In this document: one piece after another, positions 11,676 through 23,637 of the stretch
How positions within the stretch are numbered: the first letter of the stretch is position 1
How the letters are laid out: every line of letters starts with the position of its first letter
NCBI GenBank assembly: GCA_948144175.1
Contig: CANXME010002497.1
Location: 1,012,501-1,076,500 of the forward strand
Length of the DNA: 64,000 bases
Reading direction: 5' to 3'
Source of the DNA: Closterium sp. NIES-65
Taxonomy: Eukaryota; Streptophyta; Zygnematophyceae; Desmidiales; Closteriaceae
Made by a program: the position numbers and the translations under genes
The notes under the pieces: model-generated
The model's input: only the letters and a program-made list of their open reading frames with translations
The model's database searches: none
Told to the model about the DNA's origin: nothing

Positions 11676-12480
11676 TTTGGAAGTTGTGAAGTAACTCAAT
11701 ATGTGGTACAGACTTTTGGGGGTTGGGAAATTCGTCCCCATCACTATAGATGATGCCAAGTGGTTGGGACAAACGAAATTGGGTTGGCAAGTGTGGCCAA
11801 CTTGGGTGAGGTGGATTGTGGAGGTTGGGAAAGTGACAAATGTCAAAGTTGGGGTGCCTATAGAGAGGGGAATTGTGTGGCATGGGTTTTCTTTGTTGGG
11901 GACTCTCTTGGGGCCTTCCCTCTCGTCCTCCTTAACTTCCCCTACCTGGTTTCTAGCTACTTCAATTCTCTTTGTGAGACTTGTGTGAACTATTGTGTTT
12001 GCGTTAAGTTTCAATGGCAGCATACCCCCAAGTGCGCCAAAATCGACAACTTAAGATTTACTTCCCCCCTTAATACGATTCAACTAGGGAATGGTAGCTA
12101 CGGTCTAGGGCTACAACATATCCGACATTGGTGAAGTTTCAATTGTGCGGTTTTTGTCGACGGCGTTTCTTGTGATGTCGGCAGTTCTGTTCAGAATTCT
12201 GAGCCAGCGATTTTGAGAAATTTAGGCTGCTAATCCTCGTAGACTTTGTCCTTAGTCTCTAACAATGGGTAACCACGATCACGAAGGCGGTGGAAGAAGG
12301 GCTGCTTCATTGCCAAGAATGTCACAATCAAAGTTGAGCAGAGAAGGCACCGTCTCAGTTCTGCACGAATACAAGACTCCTTGCATTATCATGGATGATA
12401 GGAAGAAAGAGAAAGTAGAGATACAGATTCATTGGCTTCTGAAACGTGCCAAACTCTAGAATACCTCGCTCCTTAGAACT
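11676..12480. other. Unassigned DNA with one short open frame
   Basis: No recognised gene. An open frame of 64 codons at 12265-12459 (plus strand) begins with a good start context (AACAATGGGT) and encodes a basic peptide (MGNHDHEGGGRRAASLP...). I recognise no family, and without a downstream exon model I leave it as possible only. Confidence 0.3.
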
Positions 12481-12994
12481 CTGTCCTTTGAAAGAACGAC
12501 GTCGAGAAAGTCTAAGGAGCAATCCGAGATAGACAATGTGATCCTTAAGTTAGGGACAAGCGTAATGAAGGCTGCAAGTAGACTTCCAGTTCTACTTGCG
12601 TTCCTGCATCTACTTGCGTAAATGTAGCGCACATGGTACAGAGGCGATTTTCCAGCCCACGTTTCCTTTAGAAGCTCATCCAAATGGCTCATGAATAGGT
12701 CCACAAATCAAATGACTACAGGGGTTCTCATGGTTGTTCCTCACACTTAATGATAGATCCGGCCGTTGAACTTCACAAATGAGTTCTTCATGCCCCAAAC
12801 CTGCAAAGCCATGTGAGGTGGGGCAAGCTGTGGCTTCTCCCTCATTAGAAAGTGCCACACCACTCCGATTTCCAGCAGAGAGGGAATCCCGGAGGTAGGA
12901 CCAGCGGGCGAAGTTATGTGTCCATCCATTTGTTCACATTGATTGTCACCTATAAATGTGATGTGGCGGCCAGGCACACTACACGGACTCTCTT
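12481..12994. other. Unassigned DNA downstream of the RT-like fragment
   Basis: Reading on the minus strand continues from the PKLHK motif, but I can find no further reverse-transcriptase motif with confidence. It may be the decayed remainder of the same element. Confidence 0.3.
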
Positions 12995-13330
12995 GTGAAG
13001 CTTTGGTAGTGCGTATAAAGCAGCTGGCCGCCACCCACCATGTGGTTCCTCTAAAAGGTAATTCGAAGGGCAGTTAGGGAAATCCAGTCCCCACGTCATC
13101 TGCAAATGCTGCAGGACCTGTGGTGTTGGATCGTGTAGAAACGACTAGTACACTGCGTCGTTCCGGAGATGATCCATAATAAGATTGACATAATGTTGCT
13201 GATCTAAGACTGTCACACCCACGCTCTTCTTTGCTGGCTTGATAATGATGGTATGGTTAGAGGAGAGGGAGCGCAGCACCTTGTGCACACCTAACGAGAG
13301 GTTGAACTCCTTAGAATATGGAAGATTAAG
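12995..13330 (-). pseudogene. Reverse-transcriptase N-terminal fragment, Penelope-like or related (PKLHK type)
   Basis: Minus-strand translation gives NHTIIIKPAKKSVGVTVLD, QQHYVNLIMDHLRNDAVY and, about 45 codons later, ALYALPKLHK. A KP..K..GVTVLD...YV block followed by a PKxHK motif is typical of the beginning of reverse transcriptases of Penelope-like and some non-LTR elements. A stop lies between the two blocks. The catalytic part (YADD region) is not visible, so this is a truncated, decayed copy. The family assignment is inference from two motifs. Confidence 0.4.
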
Positions 13331-13334
13331 AACT

Positions 13335-13775
13335 ATGATTCAAGAAAGAGAATGGTGATGAGGCTAAGGGGAGAGGGTTACAAGTACAATTGTTGAGAGA
13401 ATACATATTCCCTACATCGGGCACATCACTACAGCCTAACGGACCTAACACTACTAAATGCATATTTATAGTTTGACACACCCCCTTAGCCTAAGTGAGG
13501 GGCATCAAAGCAAAAAAATGGTCACAAGGCTAGTCAAGAAGACAAAGCTCAGGGTGGATCACAATGTCAACACACACTGAGAACAAGCAAGAGGCCACAA
13601 GGCAAATACAAATAGAGTGGTGAGGCTATATAAGTAAATACAAATAGAGTAACAAACAAAAGGCAAAACTATAGAAAGCGAGGGCCTACGTCAACAAGGC
13701 CTAACTGCAGAAAGAACATATGGTGAAAATCAAGCGGAAGAGCATTGGTGAAGATGTATGCAGTGTTGGCCTCTG
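13335..13775 (-). mobile_element. Copia 3'-end fragment (LTR plus 3' internal region)
   Basis: The plus strand reads like the 3' end of element B seen from outside. An LTR ends GTTTGACA at 13478, followed by CACCCCCTTAGCC (compare CACCCCCATAGGC in B), CACAAGGC, CTCAGGGTGGATCACAA, and the end of the RNase H region (TTGGTGAAGAT...GCAGTGTTGGCCTC). It is a decayed relative of the A/B/C family on the minus strand and stops abruptly where the tandem dimer begins. Confidence 0.65.
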
Positions 13776-14833
13776 TCAACGAGAGTTGGGTTTGGCCCCG
13801 TCCCCACTTGGGCAGAGCCGGCTCATTGGTCCGATGTGTGGGGGAAGATGCCGACCTGCAGCAGTGGGCGGGCTAGTCGACGAGGCTGGTCGATCTGCGC
13901 AGGGGTCCACAGCAAAGGCGCCGACTTCGGAGGGTGCCGAGTTTGAGGTGATCGACCTGGTGAGGTCGACCCGGCTTTGGGCGCTGACCTTGGGTGGTCG
14001 ACGGCTTGGAGAAGTTGGCGGCCCAGTCCCGAAGTGGTTGACAAGGGGACGCCGACCAGGGAGGACGTCGACCTGACGACATCGACCTGGTAGCCCGGTC
14101 GACCGTGTTATTCAGGCGACAAGCTTCTGTGGAGGTATGCGATAGTCGCCGGGGGTGGCTTCCGTGAGACCGACCTAGGGGGTGGTATCCTGAGGTCGAC
14201 GTAACTGGTAGGCGCAGTCGCTGGCCTGGACCCTGCCAGGTGTCTGCGCTCTGCTCGTGACTGTCAACGGGAGTTGTTTTTTGGCCCCGTCCTCGCTTGG
14301 GCGGAGCCGACTTCGTGGTCGGGTGTGCGGGAGGTGCAATCGACCTGCAGTAGTGGGCGCCGACTTGGGAGGGCGCCGACTTCAGGAGTTCAATTTGGGA
14401 GGTCGACCTAGCAGGGCGTTCAATTGGTGACGCCAACCTGGTGAAGCCGACTTGGTGTGGTCCGCTGACAGCAGGGTTGGTCGACCTGGAATTGGTCGAC
14501 CAGGGGTGTTTTCGACTTGGTCTGGTCTACAAGGTGGTGGTTGTCGACCTGGGCGGTCGACGGGCATGATGAAGAGAGGCGCCGACTTGGGGGGCGCCGA
14601 CCTGGGTAGTGGTCGTCTTGGAGAAGTCGGCTGGTGGTCGTCGACTTGGGAAGTCGACAAGCACATGCAACTTCTGGTCGACTTTCCTCGAAGAAGTTGA
14701 CGCCGACCTGGTGGTTTCCAGGTCGAACAAGTTACCCGGGCGATGAAGTTCTACGGAGGCACGCGACAGTCGCCCTGGTCTTAGTGGCGAGGCCGATCTC
14801 GGTGTGATATCCCGAGGTCGACGTGGCTGATCA
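13776..14833. repeat. Tandem dimer of about 0.5 kb rich in GTCGAC and GCCGAC
   Basis: Two related units (about 13780-14272 and 14273-14833). Each starts with CAACG(A/G)GAGTTG...TTGGCCCCGTC and ends with a GCGAYAGTCGCC...GAGGTCGACGT block. Inside, a short motif (GTCGACCTGG, GCCGACTTGG) recurs irregularly dozens of times. There is no coding signal. It abuts the lone LTR at 14834 and could be non-coding sequence belonging to that element. Confidence 0.7.
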
Positions 14834-15201
14834 TGTGAGAGTACGACGGCTCATGCTGGCTTTGCTAGCTTGCTTGGACTTTATTATGTTATTACTAGCT
14901 TAGCTTTATTTTATCTTCCATACTTTTGCTTGATTTCCTTGGTTCGTTGCCTTTACTATAGTTATTATAGTTGTAGGCACCGAACTAGGTTGAGTGCACC
15001 GAATTCTAGGCTTTTCGGTAGCCACCGAATTGCCTTCTACCGAATTCGAGAAGGACCCGTTCGGGACGCTTCGCGACCCGCGGAACCTTCTAGTAACACC
15101 CGGGTTACTGCCTTGGTGTCGAGCCTATATATAGCCTCTCCTTGTACCCAGGTGGATCATTCAATAGATTTATCTTTCCTAAACAAGATCCTCACAGATC
15201 A
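14834..15201 (+). mobile_element. Lone chromovirus LTR (G2 family)
   Basis: 368 bp starting TGTGAGAGTACGACGGC and ending CTCACAGATCA. It matches the G2 3' LTR at 31330-31710 over its length, including CACCGAATTC blocks, a TATATATAG core promoter (near 15127) and CTTGTACCCAGGTG. No pol sequence lies on either side, so it is a solo LTR or the remnant of a larger decayed copy. Confidence 0.8.
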
Positions 15202-15218
15202 AATGCATTCTTCAGCGC

Positions 15219-16046
15219 CAGGTTGATTTGGCGTGTGCACTGTGCAGGTGACAAGGCACGGCGCGCCAATTATCTGCGAGCACCTGTGAAGTAGGTGCGC
15301 TGCTGTTCTGCAGATGCGATGTTGGCACGCCGTCGACTTTCAGTGTTCGCAAGCCGCGACTTTGCACTGCTGGAGCGTGGTCGACCAAGTCGTGCTGGAA
15401 CGCGGTCGACCATGCTACGCTGGCAGTCGACTTGATTGCATGCTAGCTCTGATGTTGTCTTATCTTACCAACTTGATTGTACCATTGTTCTCAACTTTTG
15501 CTAGTGAAACTCTTGCGGTTTTGCCTCGTGAATGCACAAGTCTAGAGAACGACTCAGGGAACGAACGCAGAGATCCCTCCTACCCTGTGCCTAGCCCGTA
15601 GTCTAGCTCCCGTTGATAGAGTTATCTCCGCATTAACAAGGCGTGGAGCACCAACCAGCTGCATGCACCCGCGAAGCTAGTGCACCATAGTCATGCGGGT
15701 GCAACGGTGTGCAGCCGACTTGCTGCAACGTTGGCTCACCGCAGACTTGCAACGTTGGCAACCAGCGTCCTTGCACTGCTGGAGCACGGTCAACCAAGTC
15801 GTGCTGGCGCACAGTCGAGCGTGCTACACTGGCACTTGACTAGCAGCTGTGTTAGCTATGATGTAGTCTTGAATGCCAATGTTGCACTCATCATTGTTGT
15901 CAACTTTTCCTAGTGAAACTCTTGCCAGCTTCCCCTGTGAAATAGCAAGCAGTGTGAACACAAGGAAACGACAAAGGAACACAGAGATCACTCTGGCTCC
16001 GTGCCTAGCCCGTAGTCTAGCTCCCGTTGATTAAGTTATCTCCGCA
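15219..16046. repeat. Tandem dimer of about 414 bp
   Basis: Two head-to-tail units, each ending in the same block (CCGTAGTCTAGCTCCCGTTG followed by A-rich bases and GTTATCTCCGCA, ending 15632 and 16046). Each contains CACTGCTGGAGC, CCAAGTCGTGCTGG and ...CTAGTGAAACTCTTGC. No coding signal. The units differ at many sites, so the duplication is old. It lies directly after the lone LTR. Confidence 0.75.
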
Positions 16047-16114
16047 GCCTCTGACCCCACGAAGTCCAAGCATGCCTAACCGCGTCACTGCAACTTTCGT
16101 AGGAGAAAGTACCT

Positions 16115-16235
16115 GACGTCTATGTGCTTCGCTCTGCTCTCCAGTCGAGACTCTCAACATAGGAGGATCATGGCATTTTTGTCAGCGAACAAGGTCGGTG
16201 CAGAGCTCGGCCGCTCACCAAGGTCGGTGAGCAAG
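16115..16235 (-). pseudogene. Copia RNase H scrap
   Basis: ATGTGCTTCGCTCTGCTCTC, GTCGAGACTCTC and CCAAGGTCGGTGAGCA match the RNase H end of element B (plus-strand 34030-34140) in the same orientation, so the fragment is antisense here. Short and decayed. Confidence 0.55.
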
Positions 16236-16359
16236 AAATTCAACCAACGAAGATCTCTGCCTCAGGAAAAGACGAAGCTACAGACGACGACCGTGTGGAC
16301 CTCCAGGACACAGCTCTAGCGCCCAAGCTGAAGCAGTAGCCCTAAGTAGATCACTGGGT

Positions 16360-17155
16360 TGTTGGTGCAACCCTACGGTTTGCATTCGGCTTGTTGTCCG
16401 GGTGCGTGCATGCGTATGTGCATGAAATGTTATGAGGGCATGAAACAATATAATTTTTCATGCTAATAAAAGTGTGTGAATGATGAGTCTTGATGTCGAA
16501 TGTGTGTGTCAAGTAAATAGCGAGTTATCCCTGGTCGCATGCCACGCGGTCGTCTGTGTCCCGTGCGCGGTTTCTATTTTGTCGTGTATCAAACGTTCGG
16601 CGTGTCGCAGGTGTGTGCTGCAGACCCATCAAGAACCCAATGATGAGTTTATGGTGAAGAACCAAAGCCTTGGTTTCAATATTCAAGTGATCTCGAAGCC
16701 CGCGAAAAGGGTACACGTCAAGAAAGTTAAAATAGTTACATTACTTTGTGTAGTGTAACATTTCGCTTGGTGTCCCTTCTGAAGGGTAGATTCGAGACCC
16801 TTTCGTGGTTGGGGATGGTGTGGCAATGTTCCACATCACTGTACCTTGGCTCTTGGGGTTTGTAGGAGCTGGGATTCATTCCCTAGTCGGAACTATTCAT
16901 AATTTGTGTTTTAAGACTATAGTGGTTGCTATAGTGCAGTTCGTTCAAACTGATGTTGCGTCGTCAATACTTGGTAAAATTGTGTAACTGAATTGCCTAT
17001 TGTAGACGACGTCTAGACACTCCAGATCCGATTTATCGCATGCTATTTGGATGTGTGACCAGATCGCTATGAACGTTTGAAGCCGCTGTGCAGAAATCCG
17101 AGTGTGCAGTCTATCGTTCGTTTTAGGCATATTTGAGCCTATTGTGACTATAACA
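16360..17155 (+). repeat. 5' LTR of copia D
   Basis: 796-bp LTR with TG...CA ends, followed after two bases by a tRNA-Met primer-binding site. The AATAAAAGTGTGTGAA segment is shared with the 3' LTR. Confidence 0.85.
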
Positions 17156-20100
17156 ACTGGTATCAGAGTGCCTTGGAGCAGCTTCGAATATGGCTGGACC
17201 TAAGGAAAGGGGTGACAAAGGTGCCGGTGGCAGTGTAGAAGCCCAAGCACAAGACCAACCCCATGATCCCGTGCAACCACGTCTTGGCCCATATTGGGAT
17301 GAGCCTAGAGTGTTTGGCATTGACAAGTTCAATGGTGACAACTTTGCTGAGTGGTCCTTAAAAATGGAGAAGATATTTGATTAATATGACCTGCTTGAGG
17401 TGATGGAAGGAACGGGGAAGCGTCCCGAGAACGAACCGGAGAAGAGCTCGTGGGTGCGGAAGAGCGCACAAGGCTATCTCCTACTTGGGCAAGCGTTGGG
17501 GAGCAGCCAAATCCGTCACATCAAGCCATTCCAGCGTGAACAAGAGAAGGGATCAAAGGCATGGGCTGCTCTCAAGGGTATACACGCTACTGCAACAGCG
17601 GCAGTAGCTGTGGTGTTGGAACGGAAAATGGCGGCACTATGAATTGATAAAGATGAAGCGGTCGAAGAAGGGGTGCGGTAATCATTCGACTTGTTGACGC
17701 GGCTTGAAGGAGCGGATCTTAATCACAGTGAGCTCCAAATGAACACCAATTTGCTGGCCCTTCTCCCTGAGTCATGGTCCTCGCTCATCATCAACCTCAA
17801 TCGTGACTTGCCCTGCCTCTGGCTTGAAGACATGAAGCGAGCGATCCTTCAAGAGGATTTTCGCCGCCGTGAGTTGGTGGGTGCAGATGGCGCAGGGGCA
17901 GCAAGCATCAGCCAGGGGTACGGCCCTGGAAGGGGCAAAGAACAAGGAGGAGGCAGATTCGACATCAACAGCTTCAATGGAGGCCGCGTGAGTGGTGGTT
18001 ACGGCAACGACAACAAGAACTATGGGCATGGTCTCGACCGATTCAACGGCGAATGTCACTATTGCCACAAGAGTGGATAGATATACCGTGACCACTTCAT
18101 GATGGATGGACCCCTGCTCAAAGCCATGAGGGTAGAGGAGCAGGAGGGAGAGGAAGAGGCCGTGGAGGCCGTGACGGTCGCGGAGGTGGTGCTGCAAACA
18201 TAAAGAGCGGAGGCAACGAGAGCGAGTCAAGGGACGATCGCTTTCCGGGCCAATTCTTCTTTAGCTCAACGCAAGCACATGCTGCACCAGAGAAGGATGA
18301 AGACTTTGAGGAGCCAGCAGCTGTGGAAAAGGTCGCCACACACTCACTGGATTCTTGGGTGATTGATAGCGGCGCTCCCTATATCATGACACTTCGCGCG
18401 GACTTGCTCACCGAACTCGAACCGTCACCGGTCAAGCATGTCACTTTGGCTTTGGGGCAGCAACCAGAGGTGAAAGGCATGGGCAAGGCCATGTTCAAAG
18501 GTGCTGATGGGAAGATGGTGGGCCTCAAGAATGTGCTTTGGGTGCCCAACCTTGCTGCAAACCTGATTTCCGTGCCGCGGTTGCAAAAGGCCGGCATGGA
18601 CACGAGCTCAAAGGGAGCCAAGACCTATACCGCAAAGCTTGGCAAGCGGATTCTTTGGGAACTTCATGAGGATAGGGATGTCTATAACGGGATGTGGCAG
18701 ATCCCTATAGTCCCAATGCCTAAGGAGAGGCAAGTGGCAGCAAGCGTCAGCACCAAGGGTGAAGTTGTTGGTAGTGGCAGTGGCGCGAACGATGGCGCTA
18801 AGAACAAGTTTAAGTAGAGCTATCTTGAAGGGACCAGCAAGCTCGGTGATCATAACAAGAGTGGTGCAGCGACCAAGGGGCAGCAAAGGGGTGAGTAGAA
18901 CCCCAAGGCAGCAGCGGAGGAGGAATACGAAAAGAGCATGTGGGGCACTATTGCGAGTGCGGCATTCTCCAATCCGACTAAAGCTACGGGGGACTGTGAT
19001 TAGCTCACCTTGCATCGGCGAATGGGGCATGTGGCCCTGCCTATTTTGCAGCAGCTAGTAAAGGGAGAGATGATTGATAGCATACGTATGAAGGGGGGGC
19101 TCAATGACGTACTTGGTTGCCCGACGTGCATGCAAGCCAAGTTCACCTGTTTCCCGTTCTCGAGTTCGGAGGCAACGGCTAAGGCACCACTTGATGAGGT
19201 GGTGATGGACGTGGTGGGCCCCTTGAAGCTTGGAGCTACTGGAGCAGAATAGTTCCTCAATATAGTCGGCATCTACACCTGCATGACTTGGGTGTAGGTG
19301 CTGTCCAAGAAGAGTGATGTGGCTAAAACGGTGAAAATTGATTGGTTGCCGATGGTGGAGCGGCAACAAAACCGACTTGTGACATCAATTCGCACCGATC
19401 AAGGGGGAGAGTTTCTGAGCAAGGAGTTCTCGATGTGGCCGAAGAAGAATGGCATAAGGCACTCACTTACCATGCCATACTCCCCTGCAATGAACGGCAT
19501 CGCAGAGCGAGGGAATTGGATAATCACGGAGACGGCACGCGGGTTGCTCATTGAAGTCAGACTACCCGACTACTTTTGGCCTGATGCGGTGCGGAGTGCG
19601 TGTGTGGCCAAAAACAGAGCCTTGAATCATGTGGGAGCAGAAAAATGGGTGCCCTATGTGGATTGCTTTTGGAAGAAAGCCAAAGGTGGATGTGCTTCGG
19701 GTGTTGGCATGCATGTGCATGGCGGTCGTGCCCAAGAACCTTCGGCACAACAAGCTTGGTGCCAAGGCGATATGGGCTATGCACTTGGGCATGGCTCAAA
19801 ACAACAAGAGATGGTTTCTTTGGGAACCATTCACCAAGAAGTTATTGGTAAGCAAGGACTGCAAGTTCATGGAGAATCTGATATACAACGATTGGAAGGC
19901 GAAGATAGGCGTGCGGTTTGGGTAGGTTAAGAGTTACTACGAGGAGTGTGCCTTCGCGTTCTTCTCTCCGGTAGAGATGCCGGAAGAACCAGCAACTCTC
20001 AAAGAGGCCTCGGAAAGTAGTGATGCTGAGAAGTGGGAGAAGGCCATGGAGAGTGACAGCCACGTTCCTCAACGGCATTCTCGAAGAAGAGATTTTCATG

Positions 20101-21329
20101 GTGCAGCCAGAGGGGTTTGATGATGGGAGTAGCATAGTTTTGAAGCTGAAGAAGGTCCTCTATGGGCTGAAGAAGGCCCCTAAACAATTCTACTTGAAGG
20201 TGTGCAAAGTGTTGGAGGCGATCTGCTTCACTCCCTCAACGGCCGATTACTGATTGTTCATGCTTGGCGATGGGGAGCAGAGGAGCTTCATGGTGGTCTA
20301 TGTGGATGACATCCTCATCTTCTCACCCTCCTCTGACCTTGTAAAGGAGGTGATGCGGAAGCTTCAAGACAACTTCAAGTGCAAGGCCCTTGGTGACGTC
20401 AACTTCTACCTCGGGCTTCAGATCGAACGTGACGTATAGAAGCAATCGATGCGAGTGCATCAACGGAAGTACCTGGAGGCCTTGGCTGCCAAATGTGGGC
20501 AGAGTGAAGGCCATGTGGCTACTCCCTTTCCTTCTGGGTTCAAGTGTGTGAAGGGACCAGAGGAGGAGAGTGTGGGCGAAGAAGAGAGGCGCCGTTTTTC
20601 ACTCTCTGGTGGGTAGCCTCATGTACGCCGCGGTCAACACACGACTGGACAGTTGGCTGGGGTTGGCTGGGGTTGGTTGGCTGGGGTGGTGAGGATCATG
20701 TATCAGCTGGAATGATGGTAGCCAAGTACCTTGGACAAACACCGACCGTTGGGCTGCAATACTCGACGGTGGCGCAAAGGCGCCAAAAAAACACAGATGG
20801 CGTTGAACCCGGACATTTGTTCCTCACTGCATTCTCTGATGCCTCTTGTGCATCGGAACCGGGGGACATGATAATTGTGGGAGGCTTCATTTGCTGTGCT
20901 GGTAGAGGCCCAATTGCTTGGGAGAGCAAGAAGTAGGTGGACCAACCACTGAGATCGGTAGAGTCTGAGTTCATGGCACTCTTCCGTGCTGTATGGGAGA
21001 TTGTGTGGCAACGACGTTTGTTGGCCGAATTGGGGGAGGAGCAGCAAGGACCTACACCTCTCTACTGTGATAGCTAGGTTGCCATTGCACTTGCTAAAAA
21101 TCCTGTGTTGCACGGCTTCACTAAGCACATGAGGGTGAAGTGACAATGGACAAGGAGCATGGTGGTCGAGGGCGAAGTTGAGTTGCGCTACATGAAGACG
21201 ACGGGGCAGCCAGCTGACATGATGACCAAGAGGCTGGTGGAGCAGCAGCATTGGAAGTGTTTCAAGCTAGCTAGGATGGCTCTGAACTGAGAGAGCAAGG
21301 ACCTAAGGCCAATAATCGAAGGGGGAGTT

Positions 21330-21860
21330 TGTTGTTGCAGCCCTGCAGTTTGCGCTCGGCTTGTTGTCCATGTGCGTGCATGCGTCTGTGAATGGAATGG
21401 TATGAGGGCATGAAATAATATATATTTTTATGCTAATAAAAGTGTGTGAACGAGGATTCTTGATGTCAAATATGTGTTTTGATTCAATAGCAAGTTATCG
21501 CTAGTCGAGTGCCACGCGGTCGTTTGTGTCCCGTGCGCGGTTTCTATTTTGTCATGTGTCCCGTGTGCAGTTTCTATTTTGTTATGTATCAAACGTTTGG
21601 CATGTCGTTGGTATGTGCAGCAGATCCATCAAGAACCTAACGATGAGTTTATGGTGAAAAAACCAGAGCATTGGTTTCAAGATTCAAGTGATATCGAAGC
21701 CCGCGAAAAGGGTTGACTTCAAGATAGTGAGAATAGTTACATTAATTTGTGTAGTGTAACATTTCACTTGGTGTAGGCCCTTGTGAAGGGTAGTTTCGAG
21801 ACCCTTTGTAGTTGGGGACAGTGCGGCACTATTCCACATCATTGTACCTCGGCTCTTGTG
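21330..21860 (+). repeat. 3' LTR of copia D, truncated
   Basis: Starts TGTTGTTGCAGCCC after a purine tract and aligns with the first two thirds of the 5' LTR. It contains one small local duplication (GTCCCGTG...TTTCTATTTTGT twice). It ends where minus-strand copia reverse-transcriptase sequence begins. Confidence 0.8.
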
Positions 21861-21990
21861 GTGACAGAGGATGTTGAGGGGAAAGGCGAGGTCCGGACGC
21901 GTACAAGTCATCAGGTATATGAGGCAGCCCACAAGCTCTGTTAAAGCAAGGGTGCACATTCCTAGCGGTGGTTTTTGGGGGCATAATTAG
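21860..21990 (-). pseudogene. Copia reverse-transcriptase scrap (A/B/C family)
   Basis: Minus-strand translation gives ELVGCLIYLMTCTRPDLAFPL, found in element B as ELVGCLMYLMTCTRPDLAYPL. Only about 40 residues remain, flanked by unrelated sequence. Confidence 0.7.
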
Positions 21991-22249
21991 GGTACACCCA
22001 TTGCTGCCTACTGATTTGTTGGCGAATTGTCCAAGGTTTGTAGAAGCTCGGGCGAGAGAATGAACCAAGACTGGCGAAGCCAACCCATTTCAGACAAGCA
22101 GTTGGGCGCGACTGTGCCCAATCAGAGGTCACTGAATGTTGATTAGGCGGAACGAGCACGCAGCCTGGCAGAACTCACTCCCGGATAGCGCAAACAACCA
22201 ATTTGAAGGAAAAACAAGTGCCTGACAATCTGAACAAGTGTAGATCTAA

Positions 22250-22445
22250 ACAAGGGGAAGCATGGGGGGAAAGGAAGGGAAGCCTGGGGGTAAAGGAGGG
22301 GAAGCATGGGGGGAAAGGAGGGGAAGCATGGGGGGAAAGGAGGGGAAGCATGGGGGGAAAGAAGGGGAAGCATGGGGGGAAAGGAGGGGAAGCATCGGGG
22401 GAAATGAGGGGAGCCATGGGGGGGAAGGAGGGGAAGCAAGGGGGT
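22250..22445. repeat. About 22-bp GA-rich minisatellite
   Basis: About nine copies of a unit containing GGGGAAGCATGGGGGGAAAG. No gene: the open frames on both strands follow from the repeat. Confidence 0.85.
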
Positions 22446-22549
22446 GACGGTGGGGAAACACAGAGAGCCCGGGGGCAGAAGCAGCACGGAGGGGAGAGAG
22501 CGTGGGCGACTTGGAGGTGGGAGCGTGTGTGATGGAGAGAAGAGTCGCG

Positions 22550-23290
22550 TGCCCGACTGAGGAGAGTGAGCGTGGGCGACGGGAGGGGAGTGAGCGTGGG
22601 CGACGGGAGGGGAGTGAGAGTGGGTGTCGGGAGGGGAGTGAGCGCTGGCGACGGCTCCGGAAGGGTGGGAACGCGACGGAGGGGAGTGCGCAGGGGCAAA
22701 GGAGGGTAGTGTAAGGGGGCGTCAGAAGAGGGAGATGGTACGCGGCGGAGACGCGGAAACGTTTGCGGAGGCCAGTGCATGAGTGCAACGCATGAGGAGT
22801 GATCTATCTCGCGAACGATAGAGGGGAGTGAGCATCGCCTCGACATCGCGTGGGTGCGCGAAGGCAACGAAAGGGAGATCGCACCCACGGCGGGGTAACA
22901 GTGCCCAAGCAAGTCACATTACGGTGACTTGAAGGAGGGAGTATGTGTGACGGAGGGAAGCGACGCGTGCCCGACGGGAGGGGAAACTTACTGGGGGACG
23001 GGAGGGGAGTGAGCGAGGGCAATGTACGGGGACTCAGCGTGGACGACGGAGGGGAGTACGCGTGGGCGTCGGGAGGGAGTGAGCGTGGGCGATGGGAAGG
23101 AGTGAGCGTGGGTGACGGAGGGGGGTGAACGTCTGTGATGGAGGGCAGTGCACGGCATCGACGGAAGGGGAGTGATTGTGGGCGACGGCTGTATGTGAGC
23201 GCGGGCAACATAGGGGAGTGTGCGCCCGCGGCTGAGGGGAGTGCACAAAATCGACGGGAGGGTGTAAGCGTGGGCGACGAAGGGGAGAGA
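22550..23290. repeat. Degenerate GTGAGCGTGGGCGAC minisatellite
   Basis: Irregular repeats of a 22-26-bp unit around GGGAGTGAGCGTGGGCGACG, interrupted near 22730-22940. On the minus strand it reads CCTCCCGTCGCCC, similar to the leader repeat of element E, so it may be a fragment of a copia leader. Confidence 0.65.
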
Positions 23291-23637
23291 TGACCTTCTT
23301 CGCGCAGAGTGGGATGCACCGTGGGGGGCGGGGATAGCAATCATTGTCGCTGTTTGTCAAGCGCGAATTGTGAGCGCGGTAGTTTCTATGCCTGTTTACC
23401 CAAGCCGCGGTTTGCGTGCATCCTCGCGGATAAGAGCACGCTAAATGCGCACAGCAGGGCAAGGTGGAGGCGCATACGTGCAAGCGTGATGAACATCTAG
23501 CGGGCGTGATGAAGGCGATGGGTGGGGAGATGGTAAGGCGACGTTTTGAGTCGCTAATCTGTGGACCTCTTACTGTCTGGAATATAGTCGTTTTACCAAG
23601 TGCTATTCGTATGTGATGGAATATGTGTGTTGTGGTA
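23291..23637. other. Unassigned spacer
   Basis: About 350 bp between the minisatellite and copia F. I see no gene, terminal repeat or RNA signature in it. Confidence 0.4.

Larger units (their letters stand above)
16360..21860 (+). mobile_element. Old Ty1/copia element D with both LTRs
   Basis: Separate copia lineage from A/B/C. 5' LTR 16360-17155 (TGTTGGTGCAACC...AACA), a classic primer-binding site TGGTATCAGAG at 17158, gag from about 17190 (FGIDKFNGDNFAEWSLKMEK), Cys/His knuckle near 18050 (CHYCHKSG), protease near 18360 (SWVIDSGAPYIM), integrase 19010-19700 (LHRRMGH, RTDQGGEFLSKEF, NGIAERGN), reverse transcriptase 20060-20430 (VLYGLKKAPKQFY, VVYVDDILIFSPSSD), RNase H to about 21290, purine tract GAAGGGGGAG and 3' LTR from 21330. 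The 3' LTR is cut short by another fragment. The LTRs differ by roughly 15% where compared, so this is an old insertion. It is badly broken, with about ten or more interruptions. Confidence 0.9.

Noticed and set aside
11562-12023. Overlapping open frames on both strands
   Set aside because: No domain, no codon or splice support, and they overlap one another and the element E LTR.
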